From Papillibacter sp. (GTDB lineage: Bacteria; Bacillota; Clostridia; Oscillospirales; Oscillospiraceae): a DNA stretch of 37,220 nucleotides. Shown here piece by piece: positions 1 through 8,024 of this stretch. The stretch lies in NCBI GenBank assembly GCA_012838125.1, contig DUPW01000127.1, positions 1 to 37,220 of the forward strand, read 5' to 3'. The notes under the pieces are model-generated. The model was not told the origin of the DNA, did not search any database, and worked only from the letters and a program-made list of their open reading frames with translations. Position 1 is the stretch's first letter; each line of letters starts with the position of its first letter. A program made the position numbers and the translations under genes.

Positions 1-898
1 TGCACACCACCACATAGCCGAGGTTGCCTATCATCGCCATGAGGGGCATCATCAGGCCCGAGAGGAACTGGGAGCGCCAGCCGGCGTTGAAGAGCTGGTT
101 GTTGATTTCCTCGAACTTCCGCCGCGCCTCTTTCTCGCCGTTAAATGCCTTGACGATGTTGTGCCCGGCGTAGACTTCCTCGATGTGGCCGTTGATGTCG
201 CCCAGAAGGTCCTGATTGAGCTTAAAGTACTTCTGGGAGCGGCTTAAAATCAGGCGCACGAACACGAAACCAATCACCGAAGCGAGAACGGCCGTCAGAG
301 CGAGAATACCGTTCGTGATAATCATCATGACAAGGGAGCCCACGAGCATCACGAGGGAGGTGATGAACTGGGTAAGGCTCTGGTTGAGGGACATACCGAG
401 GGTGTCCACGTCGTTGGTGATTCGGCTTAAAATGTCGCCGATTTGGTTCGTGTCGAAATACCGAAGGGGCAGCCTGTTAATCTTTTCCGCCAGGACGGTG
501 CGCAGCTGTTTCTGCAGCTTCTGGGTGACAAGGGCCATGGAGTAGCCCTGGGTGTAGCTGAGCAGGGCGCCCACGGCGTACGCAATCGCAAGGCCGATGC
601 TGATGCGCAGAATACGGTCAATATCCATGGGGCCGTACAGACCCGCGGCGATGGTGTTCGTAATGGTCTTGATATACTGCGGGCCGATGAGGGTGATAAG
701 GCAGCCGGCCACAGCGCAGATAGCGGCCAGTATCATAATCGGCACGTATTTGCGGGCGTATTTTAAGACGCGCAGCCAGCCGCCTTTAAAGTCCTTCGGC
801 TTTTCAGCAATTCTTAGATGGGGCGGGCCGCCCGGACCGGGGCCGGGGCCGCGCCGCATTTTCGCCTGACCGAACTGGTATTCCTGCGGTTTACTCAT
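1..898 (-). CDS. ABC exporter subunit, N-terminal part (runs off left edge)
   Basis: This is the second half-transporter of a heterodimeric multidrug-type ABC exporter; only the first ~299 residues are in the window, so its nucleotide-binding domain is not visible. The N-terminus has a Gly/Pro-rich stretch (about residues 14-24, RRGPGPGPGGPP) followed by KDFKGG and then membrane helices. Such Gly/Pro-rich leaders are common in the canonical-ATPase partner of BmrCD/TM287-288-like pairs. Its ATG (898-896) overlaps the TGA of the upstream exporter gene in an ATGA arrangement, which implies translational coupling and one complex. With marR in front, it is probably a drug- or metabolite-responsive efflux pump. 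The substrate cannot be read from sequence. Confidence 0.88.
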   Translation of the reverse strand, partial: MSKPQEYQFGQAKMRRGPGPGPGGPPHLRIAEKPKDFKGGWLRVLKYARKYVPIMILAAICAVAGCLITLIGPQYIKTITNTIAAGLYGPMDIDRILRISIGLAIAYAVGALLSYTQGYSMALVTQKLQKQLRTVLAEKINRLPLRYFDTNQIGDILSRITNDVDTLGMSLNQSLTQFITSLVMLVGSLVMMIITNGILALTAVLASVIGFVFVRLILSRSQKYFKLNQDLLGDINGHIEEVYAGHNIVKAFNGEKEARRKFEEINNQLFNAGWRSQFLSGLMMPLMAMIGNLGYVVVC

Positions 899-2658
899 TG
901 GCTCAGTTCCTCCTTCGACAGCTGCGAGTACGCAATCTCCTGATAGACGGGACAGTTTTCCATCAGCTCGTCATGGGTGCCGAGTCCCACAAGCCGCCCG
1001 TCGTCCAGCACCACGATTTTGTCGGCGTCCCGTATGGTGCCGATGCGCTGGGCAACAATAAGGCAGGTGGCGCCCTTCATCTCCCGGCGCAGGGCTGTGC
1101 GCAGGACGCGGTCTGTTTTATAGTCGAGGGCAGAGAAGGAGTCGTCGAAAATGTAGATTTCCGGCTGGCGGGCGATGGCCCGGGCGATGGAAAGGCGCTG
1201 CTTCTGCCCGCCGGAGACATTCGTGCCCCCTTGGGCGATGTGGGCGTCGTACCCGTCTTCCATCTGCTCGATAAATTCCGCCGCCTGCGCGATTTCGCAG
1301 GCTTTCTTAATCTCCTCAAGGGTGGGCTTTTCCCGTCCGTTGTCGCCGTAGGAGACGTTGGAGGCCACGGTGCCGGTAAACAGAAGCGCCCGCTGGGGCA
1401 CGTAGCCGATTTTGTTGTGCAGTGTCTCGAGGGTGTAGTCCCGCACATCCACGCCGTCGATGAGAATCTGGCCCTCTGTCACGTCGTAAAAGCGGGGCAC
1501 GAGGTTTATGAGGGTGGACTTGCCGCTGCCCGTGGAGCCGATAAAGGCCACGGTCTCCCCGCGGTTTACGGCAAAGCTGATATCGTGAAGGACGTATTCC
1601 TCCGCGTCGGGATATTTAAAGCTCACGTTCTTAAACTCAATCTCACCGGCTCTGCCTTCGGGAGCCTGGGTCACGGTGCCGTCCACAATGGTGGGCTTCG
1701 TATCCAGCACCTCGTTAATGCGCCGCGCTGAAACCATCACGCGGGGCAGCTGCATGAACAGGATGGTGAGCATCATAAACGCCATGACCACCATCATCGC
1801 GTAAGTGGAGAAGGCAATCATTTCACCGAAAATGCCAATCTTCGCCACCTGGTCCGCCGCTCCCATAATCAGATAGGCGCCCACCCAGTAAATGCCGAGG
1901 GTCAGGCCGCTGTTGATGAGGGTCATACCCGGCGGGAACACGCTCAGAGCCCGCATGGCCTCCAGGGAGTTGCGGGTGATGTCCTCGTTGGCCTTTTCAA
2001 ACTTATTAAGCTGGTACTCCTCGGCGTTGTAGGCGCGCACCACCCGGATACCCGAGAGGTTTTCCCGTGAGACGCGGTTTAACTGGTCTGTCAGCCACTG
2101 CATCTTCCTGAAACGCGGCAGCGCAAAGCCCATCGTCGATGCGATGAGGATAAGCAGGCAGACGACAGCGCCGCCCGTCAGAGCCGTCCAGCGCCAGCTG
2201 CCGACGGAGATTTTCCCAAGCGCCCAGACTGCAATAATCGGCGCGCGGATAACCATCTGAATGGCGATGACGAGGAACATCTGCATCTGCGTGACGTCGT
2301 TGGTGGAGCGGGTGATGAGGCTCGCCGTTGAAAAGCGGCTGACCTCCTCCATGGAGAAGTCCTCCACACGGCTGAACACCGCAAAGCGGAGCCTCTGCCC
2401 GAAGCGGGCGGAGATGCGGGCGCTCATGTATCCGAGCAGCAGCGTGAGCAGCGCCCCCGCCAGCGTGTACAGGAGCATCATAATGCCGGAGTTCCAAATC
2501 TCCGTCATCGAGCTGCCCGGTGTCTGTACGTTTGTGGTGATGCCCTTCATGAGGTCCGGAAGTTTCATCTCAAAGTAAACCTGTGCCACGATGATGCACA
2601 GGCTCAAAAGAACCATGAGCCACTCCTTCCACCTCAGGTGCCTGAAGATTTTTATCAT
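895..2658 (-). CDS. ABC exporter subunit with degenerate ATPase site
   Basis: This is a half-transporter of about 587 aa with a six-helix membrane domain (about residues 10-310) and a C-terminal ATPase domain. Walker A is GSTGSGKST (374-382) and the signature is VSGGQKQR (481-488). Walker B reads IYIFDD, so the catalytic Glu is replaced by Asp (D506), and the H-loop reads VAQR, with Gln (Q537) for the switch His. These changes are known for the non-canonical site of heterodimeric exporters such as BmrC and TM287, so the protein should pair with the product of the overlapping downstream gene. I chose the ATG at 2658 because GAAGGAG lies 8 nt upstream of it; the ATG at 2664 would be only 2 nt from that site. 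The marR gene ends 23 bp upstream, so this is one operon. Confidence 0.9.
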   Translation of the reverse strand: MIKIFRHLRWKEWLMVLLSLCIIVAQVYFEMKLPDLMKGITTNVQTPGSSMTEIWNSGIMMLLYTLAGALLTLLLGYMSARISARFGQRLRFAVFSRVEDFSMEEVSRFSTASLITRSTNDVTQMQMFLVIAIQMVIRAPIIAVWALGKISVGSWRWTALTGGAVVCLLILIASTMGFALPRFRKMQWLTDQLNRVSRENLSGIRVVRAYNAEEYQLNKFEKANEDITRNSLEAMRALSVFPPGMTLINSGLTLGIYWVGAYLIMGAADQVAKIGIFGEMIAFSTYAMMVVMAFMMLTILFMQLPRVMVSARRINEVLDTKPTIVDGTVTQAPEGRAGEIEFKNVSFKYPDAEEYVLHDISFAVNRGETVAFIGSTGSGKSTLINLVPRFYDVTEGQILIDGVDVRDYTLETLHNKIGYVPQRALLFTGTVASNVSYGDNGREKPTLEEIKKACEIAQAAEFIEQMEDGYDAHIAQGGTNVSGGQKQRLSIARAIARQPEIYIFDDSFSALDYKTDRVLRTALRREMKGATCLIVAQRIGTIRDADKIVVLDDGRLVGLGTHDELMENCPVYQEIAYSQLSKEELSQ

Positions 2659-2681
2659 GTACATTGCTCCTTCAATGTTTT

Positions 2682-3128
2682 TTACGTCTCTTCCTGTGCA
2701 GCGGCTTCCATTTCGGCGATGACGTCCAGCATCTTCTTGAGGATTCGCAGGAAATCCTGCGTTTCCTCAAGGCCGATTGCATCGATGACGCGCTGGATTT
2801 TCTTTCTGACCTTCCCCCGCTCGGTGGACACTTCCTCCGCCGCCAAGGGCGTTATGGTCACGATAACGCGCCGCCTGTCCTTTTCGTCCGGGCGCCGCGC
2901 GATAAACCCCTTGGCTTCGAGGCTTTTCAGCATCATCGCCACCCGGGCGGAGCCGGCGTGCATGGCGGAGGAAAGCTCGCTGGGCCGGGCCCCCTCGCTC
3001 CTGTCGTAGAGGTAATTGAGAATGAACATCTCGCCGTGAACGAAGGAATTCGTCTTCTTCTTCAGCCCGCTCCGAAGAAGGGCGCTTGTGTTTCTGAGGA
3101 TTTCTTCCGCAAGACGGGATTTGTCCAT
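2682..3128 (-). CDS. MarR-family transcriptional regulator
   Basis: This 148-aa protein has the winged-helix layout of MarR regulators: an N-terminal dimerisation helix, a recognition region around PSELSSAMHAGSARVAMM, and the wing segment IARRPDEKDRRRVIVTIT, a close match to the family's D-x-R-D-x-R-x-x-x-V-x-L/I-T hallmark. The family usually represses a neighbouring efflux pump and itself until a small ligand binds. It is the first gene of a three-gene operon with the ABC exporter pair. The start ATG has AAAGGAG 7 nt upstream. A palindrome about 60 bp upstream of the start is a likely autoregulatory operator. Confidence 0.9.
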   Translation of the reverse strand: MDKSRLAEEILRNTSALLRSGLKKKTNSFVHGEMFILNYLYDRSEGARPSELSSAMHAGSARVAMMLKSLEAKGFIARRPDEKDRRRVIVTITPLAAEEVSTERGKVRKKIQRVIDAIGLEETQDFLRILKKMLDVIAEMEAAAQEET

Positions 3129-3187
3129 AACGCCGCTCCTTTCTCCGCTTGTCGCCTGTAAAGGTTAATCTTTTATATAATTGTTTT

Positions 3188-3204
3188 ATCTAAAATATTT
3201 AGAT
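3188..3204. promoter_or_regulatory. Palindromic operator candidate for MarR
   Basis: ATCTAAA-ATA-TTTAGAT is a perfect 7-bp inverted repeat with a 3-bp spacer, in an AT-rich island 60-76 bp upstream of marR. Size and symmetry fit MarR-family operators, and the surrounding sequence (TATATAA near 3175-3181) is likely the promoter, although I cannot fix its boxes. The gene-free stretch 3129-3429 holds only this region and the rightward promoter at 3375-3404. Confidence 0.5.
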
Positions 3205-3374
3205 ATCGTATTTTAACACAGGCGTGCCCTCAAGTCCAGAGGGAAAGACAAAAACCCGTCAATATTTTTCGTATCATTTTCCCTTACCATTACGGTCAAT
3301 TTTCGCACATCCGAAAAGACGCCAAACGCAAGCGTAAACCGCCAGTTGCGATACGCAAATCGTGATTTATACGC

Positions 3375-3404
3375 TTGCCTTAAAAGGCGCTGTCGTGCTA
3401 TGAT
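3375..3404 (+). promoter_or_regulatory. Sigma-A-type promoter for the 71-aa protein / transglycosylase operon
   Basis: TTGCCT (3375-3380), an 18-bp spacer and TATGAT (3399-3404) with an extended-10 TG in front. Transcription would start near 3411, which rules out the upstream in-frame ATG at 3346 and supports the ATG at 3430. Confidence 0.65.
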
Positions 3405-3429
3405 AAACGAAGAAAGGCGGTGCTGCACT

Positions 3430-3645
3430 ATGTCGGTTTTTTCCGGTAACGAACATGCACTCGATTCCGGCACAATCGGTAAATACGAAGCTCTGGCCAT
3501 GCTCTATCTTCACAAGCAGGATCTCTCCGGTTTCACGCCCGAGGAAATCGTGGGCCGGTATATCGAAACGGAAGAGCGGATTAAAAAGGAGTTTCAGCGG
3601 CAGAAGGAGCTGAGAAAGCGTCAGCTCAATCCCCTGCCCATCTAA
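3430..3645 (+). CDS. Small hypothetical protein, 71 aa
   Basis: A short soluble protein beginning MSVFSGNEHALDSGTIGK. It has a predicted helical middle (KYEALAMLYLHKQDLSGFTPEEI) and a charged, probably coiled C-terminus (ETEERIKKEFQRQKELRKRQ). I do not recognise a named family. The start is set by AAAGGCGG about 10 nt upstream and by the promoter at 3375-3404. Its stop lies 12 bp before the transglycosylase start, so the two are probably co-transcribed. The context hints at an envelope-related or sporulation-related role, but nothing in the sequence proves it. Confidence 0.7.
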   Translation: MSVFSGNEHALDSGTIGKYEALAMLYLHKQDLSGFTPEEIVGRYIETEERIKKEFQRQKELRKRQLNPLPI

Positions 3646-3657
3646 GGAGCGCTCAAA

Positions 3658-4398
3658 GTGGCGAAGATTTCGGATCTTCTCGCGGCGGGAAACATATCCC
3701 TTGCCGCGCCGGTTTTGACGCAAAGTGCGGGCAAAACCGCCTCCCCCTCCGATTTTCTTGACACCTTCAAAAGCGCTCTTAAAAGCCGTGCGGCGGAAGA
3801 CCTCGCCCCGATATTTCAGCAGGCGGCGGAAAAATTCGGCGTGCCCCAGGCGCTCCTTGAAGCCGTGGCGAAAGCGGAGTCGAACTTCAACCCCTCCGCC
3901 GTCTCGCGCGCCGGCGCCATGGGTGTCATGCAGCTTATGCCCTCTACGGCGAAATCCCTTGGCGTCACGGACGCTTTCGACCCCTATCAGAACATCATGG
4001 GCGGCGCTCAGTATCTGGCGGACATGCTCCGGCGCTATAACGGCGACGTGAAACTGGCTCTTGCCGCCTATAACGCCGGCCCGGGGAACGTGGACAAATA
4101 CGGCGGCATCCCGCCCTTTCAGGAGACGCAGACCTACGTCCAAAGAGTTATGGGATTTTTGGAGTCTGCCGGCGTAGAGGGCGTCTATAAAGGCGCGCCG
4201 CCGCAAGATAGCAGCGACATTTCAAACGAGGCCCTTGCGGAGCTGATGAAGACCATGCTCCTGTCCGGCATGCTGGACGGCCTTTTAGGCTCCTCTTCCC
4301 TCTTCGGCGAGGAGGCCAGCGGCGAGCAGCACCTCATCGGAACGCTTTTGCGTATGCAACTGGGGCTTACTGACGCCTCCGGTATTCCGCCCCTCTAA
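3658..4398 (+). CDS. Lytic transglycosylase (SLT domain, GH23)
   Basis: This 246-aa protein should cleave peptidoglycan between MurNAc and GlcNAc, forming 1,6-anhydroMurNAc. The SLT domain spans about residues 50-165. The catalytic Glu is E74 in AKAESNFNP, followed by the family motifs GAMGVMQLMP, the NIMGGAQYL block and ALAAYNAGPGNV. There is no evident signal peptide, so export may be non-classical or the protein may act within the forespore/mother-cell envelope. A C-terminal tail of about 80 residues is not conserved SLT sequence. The start is GTG with AAGGAG 8 nt upstream. A strong terminator follows the stop. Confidence 0.9.
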   Translation: MAKISDLLAAGNISLAAPVLTQSAGKTASPSDFLDTFKSALKSRAAEDLAPIFQQAAEKFGVPQALLEAVAKAESNFNPSAVSRAGAMGVMQLMPSTAKSLGVTDAFDPYQNIMGGAQYLADMLRRYNGDVKLALAAYNAGPGNVDKYGGIPPFQETQTYVQRVMGFLESAGVEGVYKGAPPQDSSDISNEALAELMKTMLLSGMLDGLLGSSSLFGEEASGEQHLIGTLLRMQLGLTDASGIPPL

Positions 4399-4405
4399 AC
4401 GAACG

Positions 4406-4443
4406 AAAAGCCGATACTTGCTCAGGCAAGTATCGGCTTTTTG
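4406..4443 (+). terminator. Intrinsic terminator, probably bidirectional
   Basis: A perfect 16-bp stem (AAAAGCCGATACTTGC with its complement, loop TCAG) ends in a T run. It sits between the rightward transglycosylase gene and the leftward DUF1292 gene, and the A-tract on the other arm would let it work for both. Confidence 0.9.
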
Positions 4444-4511
4444 ATTAACAAAAGGATTAAGGCCGCGCCAAAAATGCCGCGCGCTTTTTAATGCGGGAAC
4501 ATCGCACTTTG

Positions 4512-4838
4512 TTATTCGTCTTGTTCTAGCGGAAGAATCTCGCCCTCTGCGGCTCTGGCTTGCTCCTCTTCTGCTTCAAAGAGCAGCTGCATGTAAACAT
4601 TGTACACCTTTTCCAGCTCCGCCTCATCGTCGACGGTGGTGAGAATCTCCTCGCCGTTTTCCTCCACGACCTTGAGGATAATCAGGCCGTAGTCTTCGTC
4701 CTTTTCGTCCAAATCCGCCGGAAGGAAAACCATGTACAAGTCTTCGCCGTGCTCAAAGGTGTCCAGGTGCTCCAGTTCGTAGGAATTGCCCTCATCGTCC
4801 GTGATGGTGAGAAAGTCGCTGCCGTATTCTTCGCTCAT
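4512..4838 (-). CDS. DUF1292 family protein
   Basis: A small, very acidic protein of 108 aa starting MSEEYGSDFLTITDDEGN. The pattern (a TxxDDEGNxYELE-like opening, an ED-x-YMVFLPA strand, then a GLIILKVVEENGEEIL segment) matches the DUF1292/YrzB family, widespread in Firmicutes and of unknown biochemical function. The C-terminal third is Glu-rich (FEAEEEQARAAEGEILPLEQDE). I used the ATG at 4838 because GGAGGG lies 5 nt upstream; the longer frame to 4946 contains a basic, non-conserved extension that covers the promoter at 4938-4966. Confidence 0.85.
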   Translation of the reverse strand: MSEEYGSDFLTITDDEGNSYELEHLDTFEHGEDLYMVFLPADLDEKDEDYGLIILKVVEENGEEILTTVDDEAELEKVYNVYMQLLFEAEEEQARAAEGEILPLEQDE

Positions 4839-4937
4839 AATAACCCTCCGTCCGCGGGCCTTTCCCCGCCGGTCTAGTGACCGGAAATCCCCGCGCCTGC
4901 CATAGAAGAAATGCGCGGTAAATATCCGCTTCTGGGT

Positions 4938-4966
4938 ATTATACATGATGGTTTAGCCGTTATCAA
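4938..4966 (-). promoter_or_regulatory. Sigma-A promoter of the DUF1292 gene
   Basis: On the minus strand TTGATA (4966-4961), a 17-bp spacer and a consensus TATAAT (4943-4938). It begins just downstream of the stop of the BofC-like gene, so the DUF1292 gene can be transcribed independently. Confidence 0.75.
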
Positions 4967-4976
4967 GCGCCGCATG

Positions 4977-5315
4977 CTATGAATTAAAATCTTCTAAAAG
5001 CTGCAGCACTTCCTCGTATGTTTTTACGTAGATGCCCTTTTCGAGCTTTTCCCTGTCCACAGCCCGCAGCTGGTGGATATCTATCCCCGTCTCCACCAAA
5101 GGTCTGATTTCGCTGTCGTCCTTGTAGACGGCAAGGCGCCCGTTTTCTGCCCGCAGGCAATACCAGCTCTGCTCCATTGCGGCAGCAAGGGCCACCTCCT
5201 TCGGCGGTGCCTCCGAAGCGGCCTGCTCCGTTTTCGTCCGCCCGGTAAGCACGAGCATAAAACACGCCGCCGCGAGCAAAACACACAGCAGGAGCGCCCG
5301 AAGATGTGTTTTCAT
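4977..5315 (-). CDS. BofC C-terminal-domain-like secreted/membrane-anchored protein
   Basis: A 112-aa protein with an N-terminal hydrophobic segment (residues 6-23, LRALLLCVLLAAACFMLV) that acts as a signal or membrane anchor. The C-terminal domain has the pattern YCLRAENGRLAVYKD...TGIDIHQLRAVDREKLEKGIYV...LLEDF. This resembles the BofC C-terminal domain seen in many clostridial small proteins; in Bacillus, BofC acts in the intermembrane space on SpoIVB signalling to sigma-K. The start is the ATG at 5315, which leaves the signal segment at the N-terminus. It is transcribed away from the penicillin-binding protein gene. Assignment to the family is by motif memory, and a sporulation role is inference. 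Confidence 0.6.
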   Translation of the reverse strand: MKTHLRALLLCVLLAAACFMLVLTGRTKTEQAASEAPPKEVALAAAMEQSWYCLRAENGRLAVYKDDSEIRPLVETGIDIHQLRAVDREKLEKGIYVKTYEEVLQLLEDFNS

Positions 5316-5350
5316 TGCAAATCTTCCCTTCATCCAATCGATTCTGCCGT

Positions 5351-5380
5351 TTTTATACCCATTTTTCTGCCTTTTCATGC
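5351..5380 (-). promoter_or_regulatory. Weak sigma-G-like promoter candidate before the BofC-like gene
   Basis: On the minus strand GCATG (5380-5376) matches the sigma-G -35 consensus GMATR. After exactly 18 bp comes TATAAAA (5357-5351), which fits CATNHTA at four of six defined positions. It is suggestive only because BofC is forespore-expressed in Bacillus. Confidence 0.25.
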
Positions 5381-5513
5381 ATATTAGCGAACTTTTCCCG
5401 GTCAATTTTTCGTATTTTCGTCTTGGCTCAGGAATTGACATACATGATACAATATGTATCGAAATAAACCTGTCTGGCTAGCTTTTTATTTAGCCGACGT
5501 TGAGGTGAAAACA

Positions 5514-7895
5514 ATGTCTCAGAAAAGAAGGCGCACAGCCGGCCAAATCACCTACGCAGGCGTGAGGACGGTCGGCGGAATACTGGCGCTTATTATTAAG
5601 GTTATCGGGACGCTGATTTTAATCGGCATAACCACTGCCCTGATATTTACCTGCATTTTTCTCGTCTACGTCAAGACGAACCTCACCTCCGAGCTGGGGA
5701 TTAGCCTCGATAACTTCACTATGAACGAATCGAGCATCATCTACTACCTCGACCGCAGCGATGGGGAGTATAAAGAGCTCGTCACGCTGCAGAGCGGCGA
5801 GTACCGTATTTGGGTCGACTACGAACAGATTCCCAAAAGCGTGGAACACGCCCTCGTGGCCATTGAGGACAAGCGTTTTTATAAGCATCAGGGTGTTGAC
5901 TGGTACCGCACCTTCGGCGCCTTCGTCAATATGTTTCTGAGCATGAAGAACAACTTCGGCGGCTCCACCATCACCCAGCAGCTCATCAAGAACATCACGG
6001 AGGACGACGAAATCACCGTCCAGCGCAAGCTCACGGAGATTTTCCGCGCCCTCGATTTTGAGCGGCGGTACGATAAAAAAGAGATTGTGGAATGGTATCT
6101 GAACGTGGTCTACTTCGGGCACGGGTGTTACGGCATCGGTGCGGCGTCGAACTACTATTTCGGCAAGGACGTCAGCGCCCTCACCCTTGCGGAAGCAGCC
6201 AGTATCATCGCCATCACCAACAACCCCTCCATGTACAGCCCGTACACAAACCGGGAGGCGAACAAGCGCCGCCAGACGGATATCCTCAACGAAATGCGCA
6301 ATCAGGGCTACATCGACACGGCGGAGATGGAGGAGGCCAAGAGCCAGACCCTGCGCTTCCAGAGGGGCTCGGATAACTCCACCATCCGCACCGTCTACAC
6401 CTGGTTTGAAGACGCCCTCATTGAAGACCTCATTGAGTTTCTGATGGAGGAAAAGAACATCTCCTACCGCATGGCGGAGACGGTTCTCTTCACAAACGGC
6501 TACCACATTTACGCCACCATCGACCCCGCCATTCAGGAAATGGTGGACAGTATCTACGAGAACCTTGAGGAGATTCCGAAGGTCACCGGCTCGAACCAGC
6601 AGGTGCAGTCGGCCATGGTGATAGCCGAACCCTACACGGGCGAAATCGTGGCTCTGGCCGGCGGTGTCGGTGAAAAGACGCAAAGCCGCATCCTGCGCCG
6701 CGCCACCCAGTCACGGCGCCCGCCCGGCTCCTCCCTCAAACCCATTGCCGTCTACGCACCGGCCATCGAGTTGCGGCAGATAACGCCGGAAACCCGCTTC
6801 CTCGACGCGGAGGACGTGCGCCTTACCGGCACCGACTGGATGCCGAAAAACGATGATTTGCGGTACAACGGCGTCGTGGACGTGCGCTACGCGGTGCGCC
6901 GCTCCCTCAATACCATCGCGGCGCAGGTTGTGGACAAAATCACACCTCAGGCGTCCTACGATTTCATCACGCAAAAGCTGGGCATCCCCCTGCCGCCGGA
7001 CGACAACAACTACGCCCCCATGGCCCTCGGGCAGCTCACTCACGGCATGACCGTGCGGGATTTGACACAGGCCTTTACCATCTTCCCCAACTCCGGTATT
7101 CAGACGAAACTCCGTATGTTCACCCACATCACCGATGCCGACGGGAAAGTGCTCTACGAAAACAACCGTAAAAACGTCGTCGCCATCAGTGACGTCACCG
7201 CCTACTGGGTCACGGACCTGCTCCGTGACGCCGTGAACTCCGGTACCGGTACGTCGGCGCGCCTTTCCAATATGCCTGTGGCCGGTAAAACGGGTACATC
7301 CACGGACTTTAAAGACCGCTGGTTCGCCGGCTTTACCCCCTATTACGTGGCCGTGGTGTGGACGGGATACGACACCCCCGCAAAAATGTCCTCCTCGGGC
7401 AACCCCTCGGCCCAGCTTTGGAAGAAGGTCATGGAGAAAGTCCACACCGACCTGCCGTACAAGGACTTCCCGAAGCCGGCCAACGTGGAGCTTGAGCCCA
7501 TCCCCGGCGTGGAAGCAGAATACCCCTACGTGGTTCGGGGCATGACGGTGGACGGCACCCTGCTCTATGAGGAGACGAAGAAGGCCCAGCGCGGCACCAT
7601 CGTCACCGAGCAGGCACAGGAGGTGGAGGGTTACCGCCTCGCCGGCAGTGCCGACAAGGCCATCACCATCACAGGCGACCCCTTAAACGACGTCATCGAG
7701 TTCTTCTATCAAATCAAGGTTGACCCCGTCCCGCCGGATGAGGAGGATCCAACGACCACACCCATCCCGCCCGACGACGAGGAGGATGAGGACGAGGATG
7801 ACGGCGATGACTCCATCCCCGCCATCCCGCCCTGGGAAACCCCATCGCCAGCCACCAGCAGCACACCGCGAAACCCCCTCGTCTATAACTGGTAA
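5514..7895 (+). CDS. Class A penicillin-binding protein (bifunctional transglycosylase/transpeptidase)
   Basis: A 793-aa membrane-anchored peptidoglycan synthase. A hydrophobic anchor lies near residues 20-55. The GT51 glycosyltransferase domain follows, with the catalytic Glu E118 in IEDKRFYKHQGVD and the motif GGSTITQQLIKN. The transpeptidase domain has SSLK (catalytic S406, K409), SLN (S464-N466) and KTGTS (K592-G594). All key residues are present, so both activities are expected. The tail is rich in Pro and Asp/Glu and lies outside the catalytic domains. The ATG at 5514 has GAGGTGA 6 nt upstream; the frame extends 20 codons further but without a good site. TTGACA occurs at 5435-5440, but I see no convincing -10 partner. 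Confidence 0.93.
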   Translation: MSQKRRRTAGQITYAGVRTVGGILALIIKVIGTLILIGITTALIFTCIFLVYVKTNLTSELGISLDNFTMNESSIIYYLDRSDGEYKELVTLQSGEYRIWVDYEQIPKSVEHALVAIEDKRFYKHQGVDWYRTFGAFVNMFLSMKNNFGGSTITQQLIKNITEDDEITVQRKLTEIFRALDFERRYDKKEIVEWYLNVVYFGHGCYGIGAASNYYFGKDVSALTLAEAASIIAITNNPSMYSPYTNREANKRRQTDILNEMRNQGYIDTAEMEEAKSQTLRFQRGSDNSTIRTVYTWFEDALIEDLIEFLMEEKNISYRMAETVLFTNGYHIYATIDPAIQEMVDSIYENLEEIPKVTGSNQQVQSAMVIAEPYTGEIVALAGGVGEKTQSRILRRATQSRRPPGSSLKPIAVYAPAIELRQITPETRFLDAEDVRLTGTDWMPKNDDLRYNGVVDVRYAVRRSLNTIAAQVVDKITPQASYDFITQKLGIPLPPDDNNYAPMALGQLTHGMTVRDLTQAFTIFPNSGIQTKLRMFTHITDADGKVLYENNRKNVVAISDVTAYWVTDLLRDAVNSGTGTSARLSNMPVAGKTGTSTDFKDRWFAGFTPYYVAVVWTGYDTPAKMSSSGNPSAQLWKKVMEKVHTDLPYKDFPKPANVELEPIPGVEAEYPYVVRGMTVDGTLLYEETKKAQRGTIVTEQAQEVEGYRLAGSADKAITITGDPLNDVIEFFYQIKVDPVPPDEEDPTTTPIPPDDEEDEDEDDGDDSIPAIPPWETPSPATSSTPRNPLVYNW

Positions 7896-7900
7896 CGCAG

Positions 7901-7927
7901 AAACCGCCGGAATTCCGGCGGTTTTTT
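7901..7927 (+). terminator. Intrinsic terminator after the penicillin-binding protein gene
   Basis: A perfect palindrome (AAACCGCCGGAA with its complement) runs directly into TTTTTT, 6 bp after the stop codon. Confidence 0.92.
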
Positions 7928-8024
7928 GTGACTTTAAAGCCCCTTTCCCCCTGTCTGACAGGGCACCCTCTTGAATAACCGCCGTCTTTATGCTAAAGCT
8001 ATTGGCAGAAAGGGGTGGTAAATT

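Noticed and set aside
3367..4206. 279-aa leftward open frame opposite the transglycosylase gene
   Set aside because: His/Arg/Gly-rich antisense shadow in GC-rich DNA with no family motifs.
5435..5463. TTGACA as the promoter of the penicillin-binding protein gene
   Set aside because: The -35 box is perfect, but nothing at 16-18 bp spacing resembles a -10 box. A sigma-54 reading also fails because the -12 element reads TTGA, not TTGC.
5619..6683. 354-aa leftward open frame opposite the penicillin-binding protein gene
   Set aside because: It overlaps the catalytic domains of a clearly real gene on the other strand and shows no motifs of its own.
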